Assembly: GCA_902762615.1 (NCBI GenBank)
Contig: CACWOX010000004.1
Location: 37,557-101,556, forward strand
Length of the DNA: 64,000 bases
Direction of reading: 5' to 3'
Source of the DNA: an uncultured Ruminococcus sp.
GTDB lineage: Bacteria > Bacillota > Clostridia > Oscillospirales > Acutalibacteraceae
The notes under the pieces were generated by a model. The model ran no database searches, was not told the DNA's origin, and saw only the letters and a program-made list of their open reading frames with translations. Below are positions 1 to 8,704 of the stretch, piece by piece. The position numbers and the translations under genes were made by a program. Each line of letters opens with the position of its first letter. Position 1 is the stretch's first letter.

Positions 1-1
1 A

Positions 2-868
2 AATATCTATCTTGCGGCAACCGCTTCAATGGCAATGTTTGATGCGCTTGACTGCGGCGACAGGATAAAATTCTCCGGCACAAAAGCCGAAGACTGGTAT
101 ATAGATTTCGCGCGTGAAGCAATGATGAACGGAGATATTCTTTACGCAGGCAAATACCGTGAGCCGGATTATGAGCTGCTGATCTCAAAGGGGTGCAAGC
201 TGTCGGTGCAGTCGACCATGATAGAGCACAATCCCGAGGTGAAGGAAAAGCTCGAAGAGCTGGGAATTACCGTATTTGTGGATTATTCGAGCTATGAATC
301 ACATCCTCTCGGGCGCTGCGAATGGATCAGGGTTTACGGGGAAATGACAGGCGAAAGGGAGCTTGCCGAATCACTGTTTAGAGAGCAGTCGGATATTCTG
401 GAAGCCATAGGAGAACAGCCCGACACGGGCAAGACCGTCGCCTTCTTTTACATAAGCAACTCGGGTCAGGCAGTCACACGCAAATCAGGCGATTACGTCA
501 ATAAAATGATAACCCTTGCCGGAGGAAGCAATATTTTTAAGGATCTTGACAGCGGCAGCGGCACTTCCACGGTGCAGATGGAAATGGAAAAATTCTACGC
601 AACGGCAAAGGACGCCGATATTATAATATACAACAACAACATAGGGAAGGATGTTAAGAGCATTGATGACCTGATAGCCAAAAACAGCTTCCTGTCCGAT
701 TTCAAAGCGGTAAAGAACGGCGATGTCTGGGGCACAAATGAAAATCTGTTTCAGGACACCATGAAGATGGGCGAGATCATCCTGGATTTTAACAACGTAT
801 TCAGTGGAAAGACAGATGAAAATCCCCCGAGGTTTGTTTACAGACTGAAAGGCGGGACGGAAGGTTGA
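2..868 (+). CDS. ABC importer substrate-binding protein (corrinoid/siderophore type), 5' end outside window
   Basis: Open from the first bases of the window, so the signal peptide and N-terminus lie outside; 288 residues are visible. The text has the type III periplasmic binding protein (BtuF/FepB/TroA-like) layout: an early YLAATASMAMFDAL helix, a central long helix, then a C-terminal lobe ending in GEIILDFNNVF. It should be an extracellular lipoprotein delivering its ligand to the permease and ATPase encoded next. The stop overlaps the permease start. The ligand cannot be read from sequence; the adjoining B12 synthesis genes favour cobalamin, cobinamide or another tetrapyrrole, but ferric siderophore or heme are possible. 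Family assignment is firm, substrate is inference. Confidence 0.8.
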   Translation, partial: NIYLAATASMAMFDALDCGDRIKFSGTKAEDWYIDFAREAMMNGDILYAGKYREPDYELLISKGCKLSVQSTMIEHNPEVKEKLEELGITVFVDYSSYESHPLGRCEWIRVYGEMTGERELAESLFREQSDILEAIGEQPDTGKTVAFFYISNSGQAVTRKSGDYVNKMITLAGGSNIFKDLDSGSGTSTVQMEMEKFYATAKDADIIIYNNNIGKDVKSIDDLIAKNSFLSDFKAVKNGDVWGTNENLFQDTMKMGEIILDFNNVFSGKTDENPPRFVYRLKGGTEG

Positions 869-1926
869 ATGATCGCCGGACAATCAAATATTTCAGCATG
901 AAGAAGCTGACGGAAGGAAAACCGCGCACATTCATCGCCTTCTCAGTACTCGGAATAATCGCGCTTGCGGTACTGATTATGAATATCTTTACAGGCAGCG
1001 CCGGCATTCCCATATCCAAGGCGATTGCAATACTTTTGGCAGGGGACAGAACCGACGCCGCTTATGCAAGTATCCTGCTGCGAATACGCATCCCCCGTGC
1101 GGTGGCAGCGCTGCTTCTTGGCGGAGCGCTTGCTCTTTCGGGATACCTGCTTCAGACCTTCTTTCACAACCCGATAGCGGGACCGTTTGTGCTGGGAGTA
1201 TCCTCCGGTGCAAAGCTGACGGTTGCGTTTGTCATGATACTCGTAATAGGCAGGCATAATTCCGTCAGCTCAGCGGTGATGATACTCGCGGCATTTGCAG
1301 GTTCTATGATTACGCTGGGCGTCGTGCTGATGATTTCACGCAAAATCAAGCGTATGTCGATGCTCGTTGTCTGCGGCGTGATGATAGGATATATCTGTTC
1401 GGCGATAACCGATTTTGCGGTCACCTTCGCCGACAACTCCGACATTGTGAACCTGCACAACTGGTCTATGGGTACATTTTCAGGAACCACAGGGGAAAAT
1501 GTGCTGGTGATGACGGCTGTGGTTGTTCCTGCCGGAATATGCACATTTCTGCTGTCAAAGCCGATAAGCGCCTACCGTCTGGGAGAAGGGTATGCTCAGA
1601 GCATGGGTGTGAATGTGAGGCTGCTGCGTATCGGGCTGATATTGCTGTCGGGATTGCTTGCTGCCTGTGTCACTGCGTTTGCGGGACCTGTGTCATTTGT
1701 CGGAATAGCCGTGCCGCATATTGCGCGGGTTATTTTCCGCACGTCAAAGCCGATCGTAATGATACCGGCGTGCTTTCTCGGCGGCAGCATATTCTGTATG
1801 CTTTGCGATATGGCTGCCCGGACGGCATTCGCGCCAGCCGAAATGAGCATAAGCACGGTGACAGCGATATTCGGAGCACCTGTAGTGATCGCCGTTATGA
1901 TAGGCAGAAGGAAGGGTGAGCTGTGA
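865..1926 (+). CDS. FecCD/BtuC-family ABC permease
   Basis: 353 residues, almost entirely hydrophobic with about nine or ten membrane segments, the usual size and character of the FecCD/BtuC permeases that import cobalamin, heme and siderophores. Family features include RIPRAVAALLLGGALALSG near residues 74-92 and the GPVSFVGIAVPHIAR segment near 273-287 that contacts the ATPase. The likely start is the TTG at 865, which overlaps the stop of the binding protein and has AAAGGCGG about 9 nt upstream; ATG at 898 is an alternative without a good ribosome site. The stop overlaps the GTG start of the ATPase, so the three genes are translationally coupled. Confidence 0.88.
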   Translation: MNDRRTIKYFSMKKLTEGKPRTFIAFSVLGIIALAVLIMNIFTGSAGIPISKAIAILLAGDRTDAAYASILLRIRIPRAVAALLLGGALALSGYLLQTFFHNPIAGPFVLGVSSGAKLTVAFVMILVIGRHNSVSSAVMILAAFAGSMITLGVVLMISRKIKRMSMLVVCGVMIGYICSAITDFAVTFADNSDIVNLHNWSMGTFSGTTGENVLVMTAVVVPAGICTFLLSKPISAYRLGEGYAQSMGVNVRLLRIGLILLSGLLAACVTAFAGPVSFVGIAVPHIARVIFRTSKPIVMIPACFLGGSIFCMLCDMAARTAFAPAEMSISTVTAIFGAPVVIAVMIGRRKGEL

Positions 1927-2678
1927 GCGACAAAATTCTTATCTCGGCAGAGGACCTTGCGGCGGGTTATGAAAAGCCGCTCATTGAGCACATATGCTTT
2001 CAACTGCGTGAGGGCGAGATCATGTCACTGATCGGTCCCAACGGTTCCGGTAAATCCACCATATTAAAGACGCTTTGCGGCTTTTTGCGCAAGCACGCCG
2101 GAACGGTTTTTATTGAGGAAAACAATGAAGCGGATATTTCTGACAGCGAGAGAGCAAGGAAAATCGCGGTGCTGCTCACCGAACGCCTTCGTCCCGATAT
2201 GATGACCTGCCGGGAAGTTGTGGAAACAGGACGCTATCCTTACACAGGCAGATTCGGGCTGCTGTCAGGATCCGACAAAGCTGCTGTCGACGAGGCGGTT
2301 GAATTGGTACAGATGCAGGATTTTGCCGACTGCGATTTTAGCCGTGTGAGCGACGGTCAGCGCCAGCGGGTCATGCTTGCCAGAGCGATATGTCAGGAGC
2401 CGAGAATCCTCATTTTAGATGAGCCTACATCTTACCTGGATATTTACCACAAGATCGCCTTCTTGGAGATATTAAAAAAGCTTGCCGCACAAAAGAAGCC
2501 TGCCGTGCTGGTTTCCATGCACGAGCTCGACATGGCTGAGAAAATATCGGACTACACTGTATGTGTCAAGAACGGCGAGATTTTCAAAAGCGGCAAGCCG
2601 GAAGAGATATTCCGCAGCGACGTCATTTGTGAGTTGTTCGGCATAAGCCGTGAACTCTACACGGAATATTTCTCATAA
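1923..2678 (+). CDS. ABC importer ATPase (FecE/BtuD type)
   Basis: 251 residues with a complete ABC cassette: Walker A GPNGSGKST (near 38-46), a variant signature VSDGQRQRVMLARA, Walker B RILILDEPT and the H-loop SMHELD. The signature SDGQ instead of LSGGQ is common in FecE/BtuD-type importers. GTG start at 1923, four bases inside the permease gene. It should energise uptake by the preceding permease and binding protein. Ligand specificity is not encoded here; corrinoid or cobalt-related transport is inferred from the B12 genes that follow. A gap of 57 nt separates it from the chelatase gene. Confidence 0.9.
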   Translation: MSDKILISAEDLAAGYEKPLIEHICFQLREGEIMSLIGPNGSGKSTILKTLCGFLRKHAGTVFIEENNEADISDSERARKIAVLLTERLRPDMMTCREVVETGRYPYTGRFGLLSGSDKAAVDEAVELVQMQDFADCDFSRVSDGQRQRVMLARAICQEPRILILDEPTSYLDIYHKIAFLEILKKLAAQKKPAVLVSMHELDMAEKISDYTVCVKNGEIFKSGKPEEIFRSDVICELFGISRELYTEYFS

Positions 2679-2679
2679 T

Positions 2680-2708
2680 TTGATAACTTAATTGCATCAT
2701 TATTAAAT
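2680..2708 (+). promoter_or_regulatory. Possible promoter upstream of cbiK
   Basis: TTGATA at 2680-2685 and TTAAAT at 2703-2708 are separated by 17 nt in an AT-rich gap between the ATPase and cbiK. GAAAGGAAG serves as ribosome site before the ATG at 2736. The -10 match is only moderate. Confidence 0.35.
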
Positions 2709-2735
2709 AATTAAACCTGAAAGGAAGAACTTCAA

Positions 2736-3647
2736 ATGAATTTCAAAAGATTTTTAGCTGCCGTTCTGTCGGCTGCAATGCTCTGCTCTCTGTCGGTATT
2801 CACAGGCTGTAATTCCGAGAATGATAAGGAGACAGAGAAGGAAGCAAAGCCTGTTATTCTTGTAGTCAGCTTCGGCACCAGCTACAACGACAGCAGAGAA
2901 AAGACCATCGGCGCTATCGAGAAGGCGATTGAGAAGGAATTCACCGATTACGAAATCCGCAGAGCCTTCACCAGCCAAATCATCATTGACAAGCTCAAAG
3001 AGAGAGACGGACTGGAGATAGACAATATCGAAGGCGCACTTGACAGACTGGTCGCGGACAATGTAAAGACGCTTGTCGTTCAGCCGACCCATGTCATGAG
3101 CGGCTATGAATATGACGACGTCGTCGCGGCGGTGGAAAAGTACAAGGATAACTTTACCAATCTTACCATCGGCAAGCCGCTGCTCACATCCGACGAGGAT
3201 TACACCGAGCTTGCACAGGCGCTTGTCACCGAAACATCCGAATTTAACAAAGACGGTACGGCGATTGTATTCATGGGTCACGGCACTGAGCACGAATCCA
3301 ACGCGACCTACGCGAAATTCCAGAATACCTTCAAAGAGATCAAGGCTGACAATTACATAATCGGCACAGTGGAGGCAACTCCTTCTCTTGACGACGTTGT
3401 AAAAGCGCTTAACGACGGCAAGTACAAGAAGGTCGTGCTTCAGCCGCTCATGGTTGTTGCAGGAGACCACGCCAACAACGACATGGCAGGCGACGAAGAC
3501 GATTCATGGAAGTCGGTTCTGACCAAAAACGGCTTTGAGGTCGAGTGCGTTCTCAAGGGAATGGGTGAGCTTGAAGCGGTTCAGCAGATGTATGTAGGTC
3601 ATGTCCGCAACGCTATCACCGAGGCAGGAATTACTCTCGGCGAATAA
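2736..3647 (+). CDS. cbiK: Sirohydrochlorin cobaltochelatase CbiK, predicted lipoprotein form
   Basis: 303 residues of the CbiK chelatase family, which inserts Co2+ into sirohydrochlorin at the start of the anaerobic B12 pathway. The core begins at PVILVVSFGTSYNDSRE (about 39-55). The two metal-site histidines are seen as MGHGTEHES (His182) and VVAGDHANND (His245). Unlike classical cytosolic CbiK of about 260 residues, it starts with a lipoprotein signal: basic MNFKRF, hydrophobic stretch, and VFTGC with Cys25, followed by an acidic linker. A membrane-anchored, exported chelatase would resemble the periplasmic CbiK variants known from sulfate reducers. It lies between the importer and the methyltransferase genes. 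Fold is clear; an exported role in metal or tetrapyrrole handling is inference. Confidence 0.88.
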   Translation: MNFKRFLAAVLSAAMLCSLSVFTGCNSENDKETEKEAKPVILVVSFGTSYNDSREKTIGAIEKAIEKEFTDYEIRRAFTSQIIIDKLKERDGLEIDNIEGALDRLVADNVKTLVVQPTHVMSGYEYDDVVAAVEKYKDNFTNLTIGKPLLTSDEDYTELAQALVTETSEFNKDGTAIVFMGHGTEHESNATYAKFQNTFKEIKADNYIIGTVEATPSLDDVVKALNDGKYKKVVLQPLMVVAGDHANNDMAGDEDDSWKSVLTKNGFEVECVLKGMGELEAVQQMYVGHVRNAITEAGITLGE

Positions 3648-3661
3648 TTTGCAAAAAAACA

Positions 3662-3690
3662 TTGAAAATAATAAGCAATTAAGTTAGAAT
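3662..3690 (+). promoter_or_regulatory. Sigma-A promoter for the cbi operon proper
   Basis: TTGAAA (3662-3667), 17 nt spacer, TAGAAT (3685-3690) in the 127-nt gap after cbiK. Transcription would start near 3697, at the foot of the inverted repeat below, and run into the membrane protein and all following cbi/cob genes. Confidence 0.55.
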
Positions 3691-3695
3691 AATAT

Positions 3696-3737
3696 TGCCG
3701 CTGTCGCTGAAGATGAATCAATAAAGCGGCAGCGGCA
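3696..3737 (+). repeat. Inverted repeat: 13-bp stem in the cbiK downstream gap
   Basis: TGCCGCTGTCGCT pairs with AGCGGCAGCGGCA (one G-T pair), loop of 16 nt, followed by TTTGTTTGTG. It could be a weak terminator for cbiK, or a 5' stem-loop on the transcript from the promoter ending at 3690. It is not a cobalamin riboswitch: no B12-box text is present. Confidence 0.6.
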
Positions 3738-3774
3738 GTTTGTTTGTGTATCAATCAGAAAGGATTTGTTTGAA

Positions 3775-4371
3775 ATGAATATCATGAGAAAAATGGCGGC
3801 AATTCTCTTTGCCGCGGCAATGCTCATCGGCGGCACATGTTTTACTGCGTTTGCGTCCTCCCAAGAGCAAAAAACGCCGATTTACGCCGAGTCACTCAAT
3901 TCGGGAAGATATGAAATTGAGGTTACGTCAAGCGCCTCCATGTTCAGAATCGTGCACTGTGAACTTGTTGTTTCGGGCAGCGACATGACCGCGGAAATGA
4001 CGCTCAGCGGCAAGGGATACGAAAAGCTCTATATGGGCACGTCCGAGCAGGCAGAAAAAGCCGACGAAAGCGAATATATATTCTTTACCGAAGATGCCGA
4101 CGGCAAATACACCTACACCGTTCCCGTAGAAGCGCTTGACAAGGAAACCGATTGCGCGGCATACAGCTTCAAGAAGCAGCGCTGGTATGACCGCAAGCTG
4201 GTGTTTGAATCGAGCCTGCTTTCGGGCAGCGCTTTTGCGGCAAACGAAGATATCGTTGAGGAAGAAACAGAAAACGGCGCTGCATTCACGCCGTGGCTTA
4301 TCGTAATTGTGGCATTATGCGCCGCAGGTGCGATTGCTGCCATTGTAATTCTCAGATTCAAAAGAAAATGA
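3775..4371 (+). CDS. Membrane-anchored surface protein with WYDR-type domain, unknown function
   Basis: 198 residues starting at the ATG that follows AGAAAGGA by 10 nt. A signal peptide (1 to about 28, ending AFAS), an extracytoplasmic domain and a C-terminal membrane helix (about 172-193) capped by RFKRK are visible. The domain carries YEKLYMGTSEQAEKAD, YTYTVPVEALD and KKQRWYDRKLVFESSLL. I remember this pattern from clostridial surface proteins near metal or heme transport loci but cannot name a characterised function. The stop overlaps the cbiC start (ATGA), so it is translationally tied to the B12 operon. A role as a surface receptor or relay for corrinoid, cobalt or tetrapyrrole is a guess from position. 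Confidence 0.75.
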   Translation: MNIMRKMAAILFAAAMLIGGTCFTAFASSQEQKTPIYAESLNSGRYEIEVTSSASMFRIVHCELVVSGSDMTAEMTLSGKGYEKLYMGTSEQAEKADESEYIFFTEDADGKYTYTVPVEALDKETDCAAYSFKKQRWYDRKLVFESSLLSGSAFAANEDIVEEETENGAAFTPWLIVIVALCAAGAIAAIVILRFKRK

Positions 4372-5045
4372 GCACACAAAGCATACTGAACGGCATTGAA
4401 TTGGTGAAGCCTGCTGACATAGAACGGCGAAGCATGGAGATCATTGAGAGCGAACTGGGCGATACATCCTTTCTTGCGCCGGAGCAGCTGCCCGTGGTAA
4501 AAAGGGTAATCCACACCACTGCCGATTTTGACTATCTGCACAGCCTCAAATTTTCCCCAAACGCCGTTCAGAACGGTCTGAACGCCCTCAGAAACAAAGC
4601 CGTTATCATTACCGACACACAGATGGCACTCTCAGGCATAAGCAAGCCGGCGCTTAAAGCGCTGGGCTGCGAAGCGTTCTGCTTCATGTCCGAGCCGGAA
4701 ATTGCCGAGGCGGCAAGGCGTAACGGCACGACCCGGGCTGCAGCTTCTATGGAGCATGCCGCCCGATTTTTTGCCGACACTCAGCTCCTGTTTGCAGTGG
4801 GAAATGCGCCCACTGCACTGGTACGGCTTTATGAGCTTATCGGAGAAAAAAGAGTCCGTCCTGCGCTGATCATCGGTACGCCGGTAGGCTTTGTGAATGT
4901 AGTGAAGTCAAAGGAGCTTATCATGCAGAGCGGCTCTCCGTATATTGTTGCCGAAGGACGCAAGGGTGGCAGCAGCGTTGCGGCAGCCATATGCAATGCG
5001 CTGCTTTATATGCTTTATGACAGGTCGAGCGGCAAGCAGATTTAA
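4368..5045 (+). CDS. cbiC: Cobalt-precorrin-8 methylmutase CbiC
   Basis: 225 residues, normal for CbiC/CobH. It moves the C11 methyl group to C12, turning cobalt-precorrin-8 into cobyrinate. The conserved histidine is seen in VIHTTADFDY (His49), and the substrate-binding end is marked by IIGTPVGFVNVVKSKE and EGRKGGSSVAAA. The ATG at 4368 overlaps the preceding stop; a longer in-frame extension exists upstream but lies inside the neighbouring gene and is not family-like. First enzyme of the contiguous cbi block; cbiD follows after 18 nt. Confidence 0.95.
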   Translation: MSTQSILNGIELVKPADIERRSMEIIESELGDTSFLAPEQLPVVKRVIHTTADFDYLHSLKFSPNAVQNGLNALRNKAVIITDTQMALSGISKPALKALGCEAFCFMSEPEIAEAARRNGTTRAAASMEHAARFFADTQLLFAVGNAPTALVRLYELIGEKRVRPALIIGTPVGFVNVVKSKELIMQSGSPYIVAEGRKGGSSVAAAICNALLYMLYDRSSGKQI

Positions 5046-5063
5046 GAAAAGAGGGCGGCAAGA

Positions 5064-6203
5064 GTGTCCGAGCATTACATCAACCGCGGCGGCAAGCGGC
5101 TGCGCTGCGGATTTACTACAGGATCCTGCGCTGCGGCAGCTGCAAAGGCAGCGGCGGAAACGCTTTTCACGCAGAACGCCGCCGAGAATACAGCTCTGAC
5201 CACCCCCGCAGGGATCGTCTTTGAGACAGCCGTCCGCGACGTTTCATTTGACCTGAAATCGGCGTGCTGCGCTGTGCTCAAGGACGGAGGAGACGACCCG
5301 GACGTTACCGACGGCATTTCGATATACGCAAGGGTTGAATTCATTCCGTCGGGATTTGTCGTAGAAGGCGGCGAGGGAATAGGCAGAGTTACCAAGTCAG
5401 GACTCGACCAACCGGTCGGAGCGGCAGCCATTAACAGCACTCCCAGAAGAATGATAATTGACGCGGTGAGCGATATTTTTGATAAATACAATTATCACGG
5501 AGGCGCAAGAATCACAATATACACGCCGGAGGGCAAAGCACTTGCTGCCAAGACCTACAATCCGAGAATGGGAATTGAGGGAGGCATTTCGATTATCGGC
5601 ACTACGGGCATTGTCGAGCCGATGAGCAATGGCGCGCTTGTTGAAACCATCAGGCTGGAGGAGCGCGTCAGACGTGCCGAAGGCAAAAAAAGTCTGCTGC
5701 TGACAATCGGCAATTACAGCAGGAGCTTTTTGTCGGAGCAAATGCCCTTTATGCTTGACAGGAGCGTTACATGCAGCAATTTTATCGGAGAAGCCATAGA
5801 CGCCGCTTTGGAATACGGCTTTGAAAACATTCTGATAATCGGGCATATAGGCAAGCTGGTCAAGCTGGGCGCAGGCATAATGAACACTCATTCGTCACAG
5901 GCGGACGGCAGAATGGAGGTGCTTGTCACCTGCGGACTGCTTGCCGGAGCCGATGCTTCCGTACTGCGAATGCTTCCGGAATGTGCCACAGTCGACGCGG
6001 CTCTCGACGAACTCGAGAGAGTCGGAATGAGAGATAGCGCCGCAAAAATCCTGATGGAAAGGGCGCAGTATTATCTTGAAGCAAAGGTAAAGGACTGCGC
6101 CAAAATCGGCGCGGTTATGTTCTCATTCAAGTACGGAATTGTCGGAATGACTGCATCAGCCGACGAATTGATAAAAGCAATATCGGAGGAATACAATGGT
6201 TAA
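5064..6203 (+). CDS. cbiD: Cobalt-precorrin-5B C1-methyltransferase CbiD
   Basis: 379 residues with GTG start at 5064 preceded by AGAGGGCGG. CbiD methylates C1 of the macrocycle using SAM in the oxygen-independent pathway. The family opening CGFTTGSCAAAAAKAA (about residues 15-30) and the central GMEG-like block, here MGIEGGISIIGTTGIVEP (about 170-187), are present, as is the late IIGHIGKLVKLGAGIMNTHS segment. Length is typical. The last eight bases overlap the start of cbiF. Confidence 0.95.
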   Translation: MSEHYINRGGKRLRCGFTTGSCAAAAAKAAAETLFTQNAAENTALTTPAGIVFETAVRDVSFDLKSACCAVLKDGGDDPDVTDGISIYARVEFIPSGFVVEGGEGIGRVTKSGLDQPVGAAAINSTPRRMIIDAVSDIFDKYNYHGGARITIYTPEGKALAAKTYNPRMGIEGGISIIGTTGIVEPMSNGALVETIRLEERVRRAEGKKSLLLTIGNYSRSFLSEQMPFMLDRSVTCSNFIGEAIDAALEYGFENILIIGHIGKLVKLGAGIMNTHSSQADGRMEVLVTCGLLAGADASVLRMLPECATVDAALDELERVGMRDSAAKILMERAQYYLEAKVKDCAKIGAVMFSFKYGIVGMTASADELIKAISEEYNG

Positions 6204-6951
6204 TTTTGTAGGAGCCGGCTGCGGCGCGGAGGATCTGATTACTGTCAGAGGCGCAAGGCGGCTCGAAGAAGCCGACGTTATCATATATGCGGGTTCCCTC
6301 GTAAATCCCGGGCTTCTGCAATATGCCAAGGCGGGCTGCGAGATACACAACAGCGCATCTATGACACTGGACGAAGTAATAAATGTGATGGAGCAAGCCG
6401 AGCGCGAGGGCAAAATGACGGTTCGTCTGCACACAGGTGACCCGAGCATTTACGGCGCCATCCGTGAGCAGATGGACAGGCTTGATTCTTTGAACATTCC
6501 GTATGAAATATGTCCGGGAGTAAGCTCCTTCTGCGGCGCGGCAGCCTCGCTGAAAGCGGAATACACGCTGCCCGGCGTTTCCCAGACGGTGATCATCACC
6601 CGAATGGCAGGTAGAACGCCCGTGCCGGACCGCGAGAGTCTGCCAAGTCTCGCCGCACACGGAGCGACTATGGTGATATTCCTCAGCGCCGGAATGCTGC
6701 CCGAGTTGTCCGGACAGCTGATAGAAGGAGGATATTCTCCCGACAGTCCGGCAGCGATTGTCTATAAGGCAAGCTGGCAGGACGAAAAAATCTGCCGCTG
6801 CACAGTGAGAGAAATTGCTCAGACCGCTGAAAGCAACGGAATCAGAAAAACGGCGCTTATCTGCGTAGGCGGATTTTTGGGGGACGATTATTCTCTCTCC
6901 AAGCTCTATGACAGCACATTTGAAACCGAATTCAGAAAGGCGTCACAATGA
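6196..6951 (+). CDS. cbiF: Cobalt-precorrin-4 C11-methyltransferase CbiF
   Basis: 251 residues, a tetrapyrrole SAM methyltransferase. The N-terminal FVGAGCGAEDLITVRGARR and YAGSLVNPGLL blocks and the RLHTGDPSIYGAIREQMDRL block (about 75-94) are characteristic of CbiF/CobM, which methylates C11. Start ATG 6196 follows a GGAGGAATACA ribosome site located inside the end of cbiD. The stop overlaps cbiG. Confidence 0.96.
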   Translation: MVNFVGAGCGAEDLITVRGARRLEEADVIIYAGSLVNPGLLQYAKAGCEIHNSASMTLDEVINVMEQAEREGKMTVRLHTGDPSIYGAIREQMDRLDSLNIPYEICPGVSSFCGAAASLKAEYTLPGVSQTVIITRMAGRTPVPDRESLPSLAAHGATMVIFLSAGMLPELSGQLIEGGYSPDSPAAIVYKASWQDEKICRCTVREIAQTAESNGIRKTALICVGGFLGDDYSLSKLYDSTFETEFRKASQ

Positions 6952-7976
6952 ATATTGCCATAATTGCAGTTACAAAAAACGGAGTGGCGCTTTCCAAAAG
7001 AATATCCCTTGCATTGTCGGAAGAAAACTGCAAGAATTACGCCTTAGAAAAATTTGCCGATGAAGAATGCACTGCCTTTAGCTCACTCAAAGAGCTGACC
7101 GCTCAGATCTTTCAGCGAAACGATGCGCTGATTTTCATTTGTGCCTGCGGCATTGCCGTGCGAATGATCGCACCCCATATCGTATCCAAGCAGAGCGATC
7201 CCGCAGTTGTGGTCATCGACGAACAAGGAAAATTTGCGGTTTCGCTTTTGTCGGGACACATAGGCGGTGCAAATGCACTTGCCGAAAGGGCTGCCCGGAT
7301 CGTCGGCGCTGTACCTGTGATTACGACTGCCACCGATATCGGCAGGAGATTTTCTCCCGACAGCTTTGCTGTTGCAAACCGTCTGTATATCGTGGAGCCT
7401 GACGCTGCAAAGGCGGTTGCCGCAGCTGTAGTTGACGGCAAAAGAATTGGTCTGCGCTGCGATTATCCTTTTGATAACGCGCCAATCGAAATTGACACGC
7501 AGGGAAACCATGATGCAGGCATTTGTATCTCCGACAGCGTAAAGAATTCGCCGTTTGCCATTACTTTGCACCTGATACCGAGAAATATTATAATTGGCGC
7601 AGGCTGCAAAAAGGACATCTCTCCCGATGTATTCGAGCGCTTCATTCTTGACAGGCTCGATGAAAACGGAATACCGATCTGCCGTGTCTGCACTCTGCAT
7701 ACTATAGACGTCAAACGGAATGAGCCTGCAATGAATCAATTCTGCCGCAAATACGGCATTGAGATGCGCACATTCACAGCCGGACAGCTGATGAACGCCA
7801 AAGGCAGCTTTGAAGGGTCGGAATTTGTACTGAAAACCGTTGGCGCCGACAATGTCTGCGAAAGAAGCGCGGCGCTGGGCGGCAGGATTATCATACACAA
7901 GCAATCCGGCTGCGGAGTGACATTCGCGGCAGCCGAAAAAGAAGTAACTATTGATTTCGGGAGGACACAGAAATGA
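6948..7976 (+). CDS. cbiG: Cobalt-precorrin-5A hydrolase CbiG
   Basis: 342 residues. CbiG opens the delta-lactone ring of cobalt-precorrin-5A and releases acetaldehyde, a step found only in the anaerobic route. The N-terminal domain carries FICACGIAVRMIAPH (about 65-79), the middle has SLLSGHIGGANALAERAARI (about 99-118), and the C-terminal domain has IIIGAGCKKDIS. Start and stop overlap cbiF and cbiH by four bases each. Confidence 0.95.
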   Translation: MNIAIIAVTKNGVALSKRISLALSEENCKNYALEKFADEECTAFSSLKELTAQIFQRNDALIFICACGIAVRMIAPHIVSKQSDPAVVVIDEQGKFAVSLLSGHIGGANALAERAARIVGAVPVITTATDIGRRFSPDSFAVANRLYIVEPDAAKAVAAAVVDGKRIGLRCDYPFDNAPIEIDTQGNHDAGICISDSVKNSPFAITLHLIPRNIIIGAGCKKDISPDVFERFILDRLDENGIPICRVCTLHTIDVKRNEPAMNQFCRKYGIEMRTFTAGQLMNAKGSFEGSEFVLKTVGADNVCERSAALGGRIIIHKQSGCGVTFAAAEKEVTIDFGRTQK

Positions 7977-8704
7977 AGAAGCTGTATGTTGTGGGATTCG
8001 GACCCGGCAGCCGGAACGGAATGACTCTGCGCGCACAGGCGGCTATAGAAGCGTCCGACACGGTGGTTGGATATACCGTTTATGCCGAGATCATAAGGAG
8101 CTTTTTCCCTGAAAAGGATATCAGCTCCACCGCCATGCGTCATGAACGCGAGCGTGTGGAATATTCATTGCAGAGAGCCGCGGCAGGATACACAGTGTGT
8201 CTTGTGTGCAGCGGAGACAGCCAGCTTTACGGCTTGGCAGGACTGGCACTGGAAATGTCTCCGGAATATCCTGATGTGGATATTGAAATAGTGCCGGGTG
8301 TAACGGCAGCGCTCAGCGGAGGCGCCGTACTCGGTGCGCCGCTGACACATGATTTTGCGGTAATAAGCCTCTCCGACCTGCTCACGCCAATAGAGAAAAT
8401 ATACAAACGGCTGGAATGTGCAGCGATGGGCGATTTCACTGTAGCGCTTTACAATCCGTCTTCCAAGAAGCGGCAGGAATATCTCAAAAAGGCTTGTGAG
8501 ATACTTCTGCGTCACAAATCGCCTGAAACGGTATGCGGCTATGTAAGAAATATCGGCAGAGAAGGAGAGCAGAGCCGGATTCTCACTCTCGCCGAGCTTA
8601 TAAATGAGCAAGTGGATATGTTCACAACGGTCTTTATCGGCAACAGCGAGACAAAGCTCGTAAACGGAAAAATGGTAACTCCAAGGGGCTATAGACATGA
8701 CTGA
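7973..8704 (+). CDS. cbiH: Cobalt-precorrin-3 C17-methyltransferase CbiH
   Basis: 243 residues. It methylates C17 and drives ring contraction in the cobalt pathway. Visible features are LYVVGFGPGSRNGMTLRAQA at the N-terminus, VCLVCSGDSQLYGLAGLALE (about 76-95), VPGVTAALSGGAVLGAPLTHDF, and the family-specific VALYNPSSKKRQEYL block. Tightly packed between cbiG and cbiJ with short overlaps. Confidence 0.96.
   Translation: MKKLYVVGFGPGSRNGMTLRAQAAIEASDTVVGYTVYAEIIRSFFPEKDISSTAMRHERERVEYSLQRAAAGYTVCLVCSGDSQLYGLAGLALEMSPEYPDVDIEIVPGVTAALSGGAVLGAPLTHDFAVISLSDLLTPIEKIYKRLECAAMGDFTVALYNPSSKKRQEYLKKACEILLRHKSPETVCGYVRNIGREGEQSRILTLAELINEQVDMFTTVFIGNSETKLVNGKMVTPRGYRHD

Noticed and set aside
3648..3774. 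Cobalamin riboswitch in front of the cbi genes
   Set aside because: The gap is only 127 nt and lacks B12-box sequence; only a simple hairpin and promoter are seen. A riboswitch may be upstream of the window.
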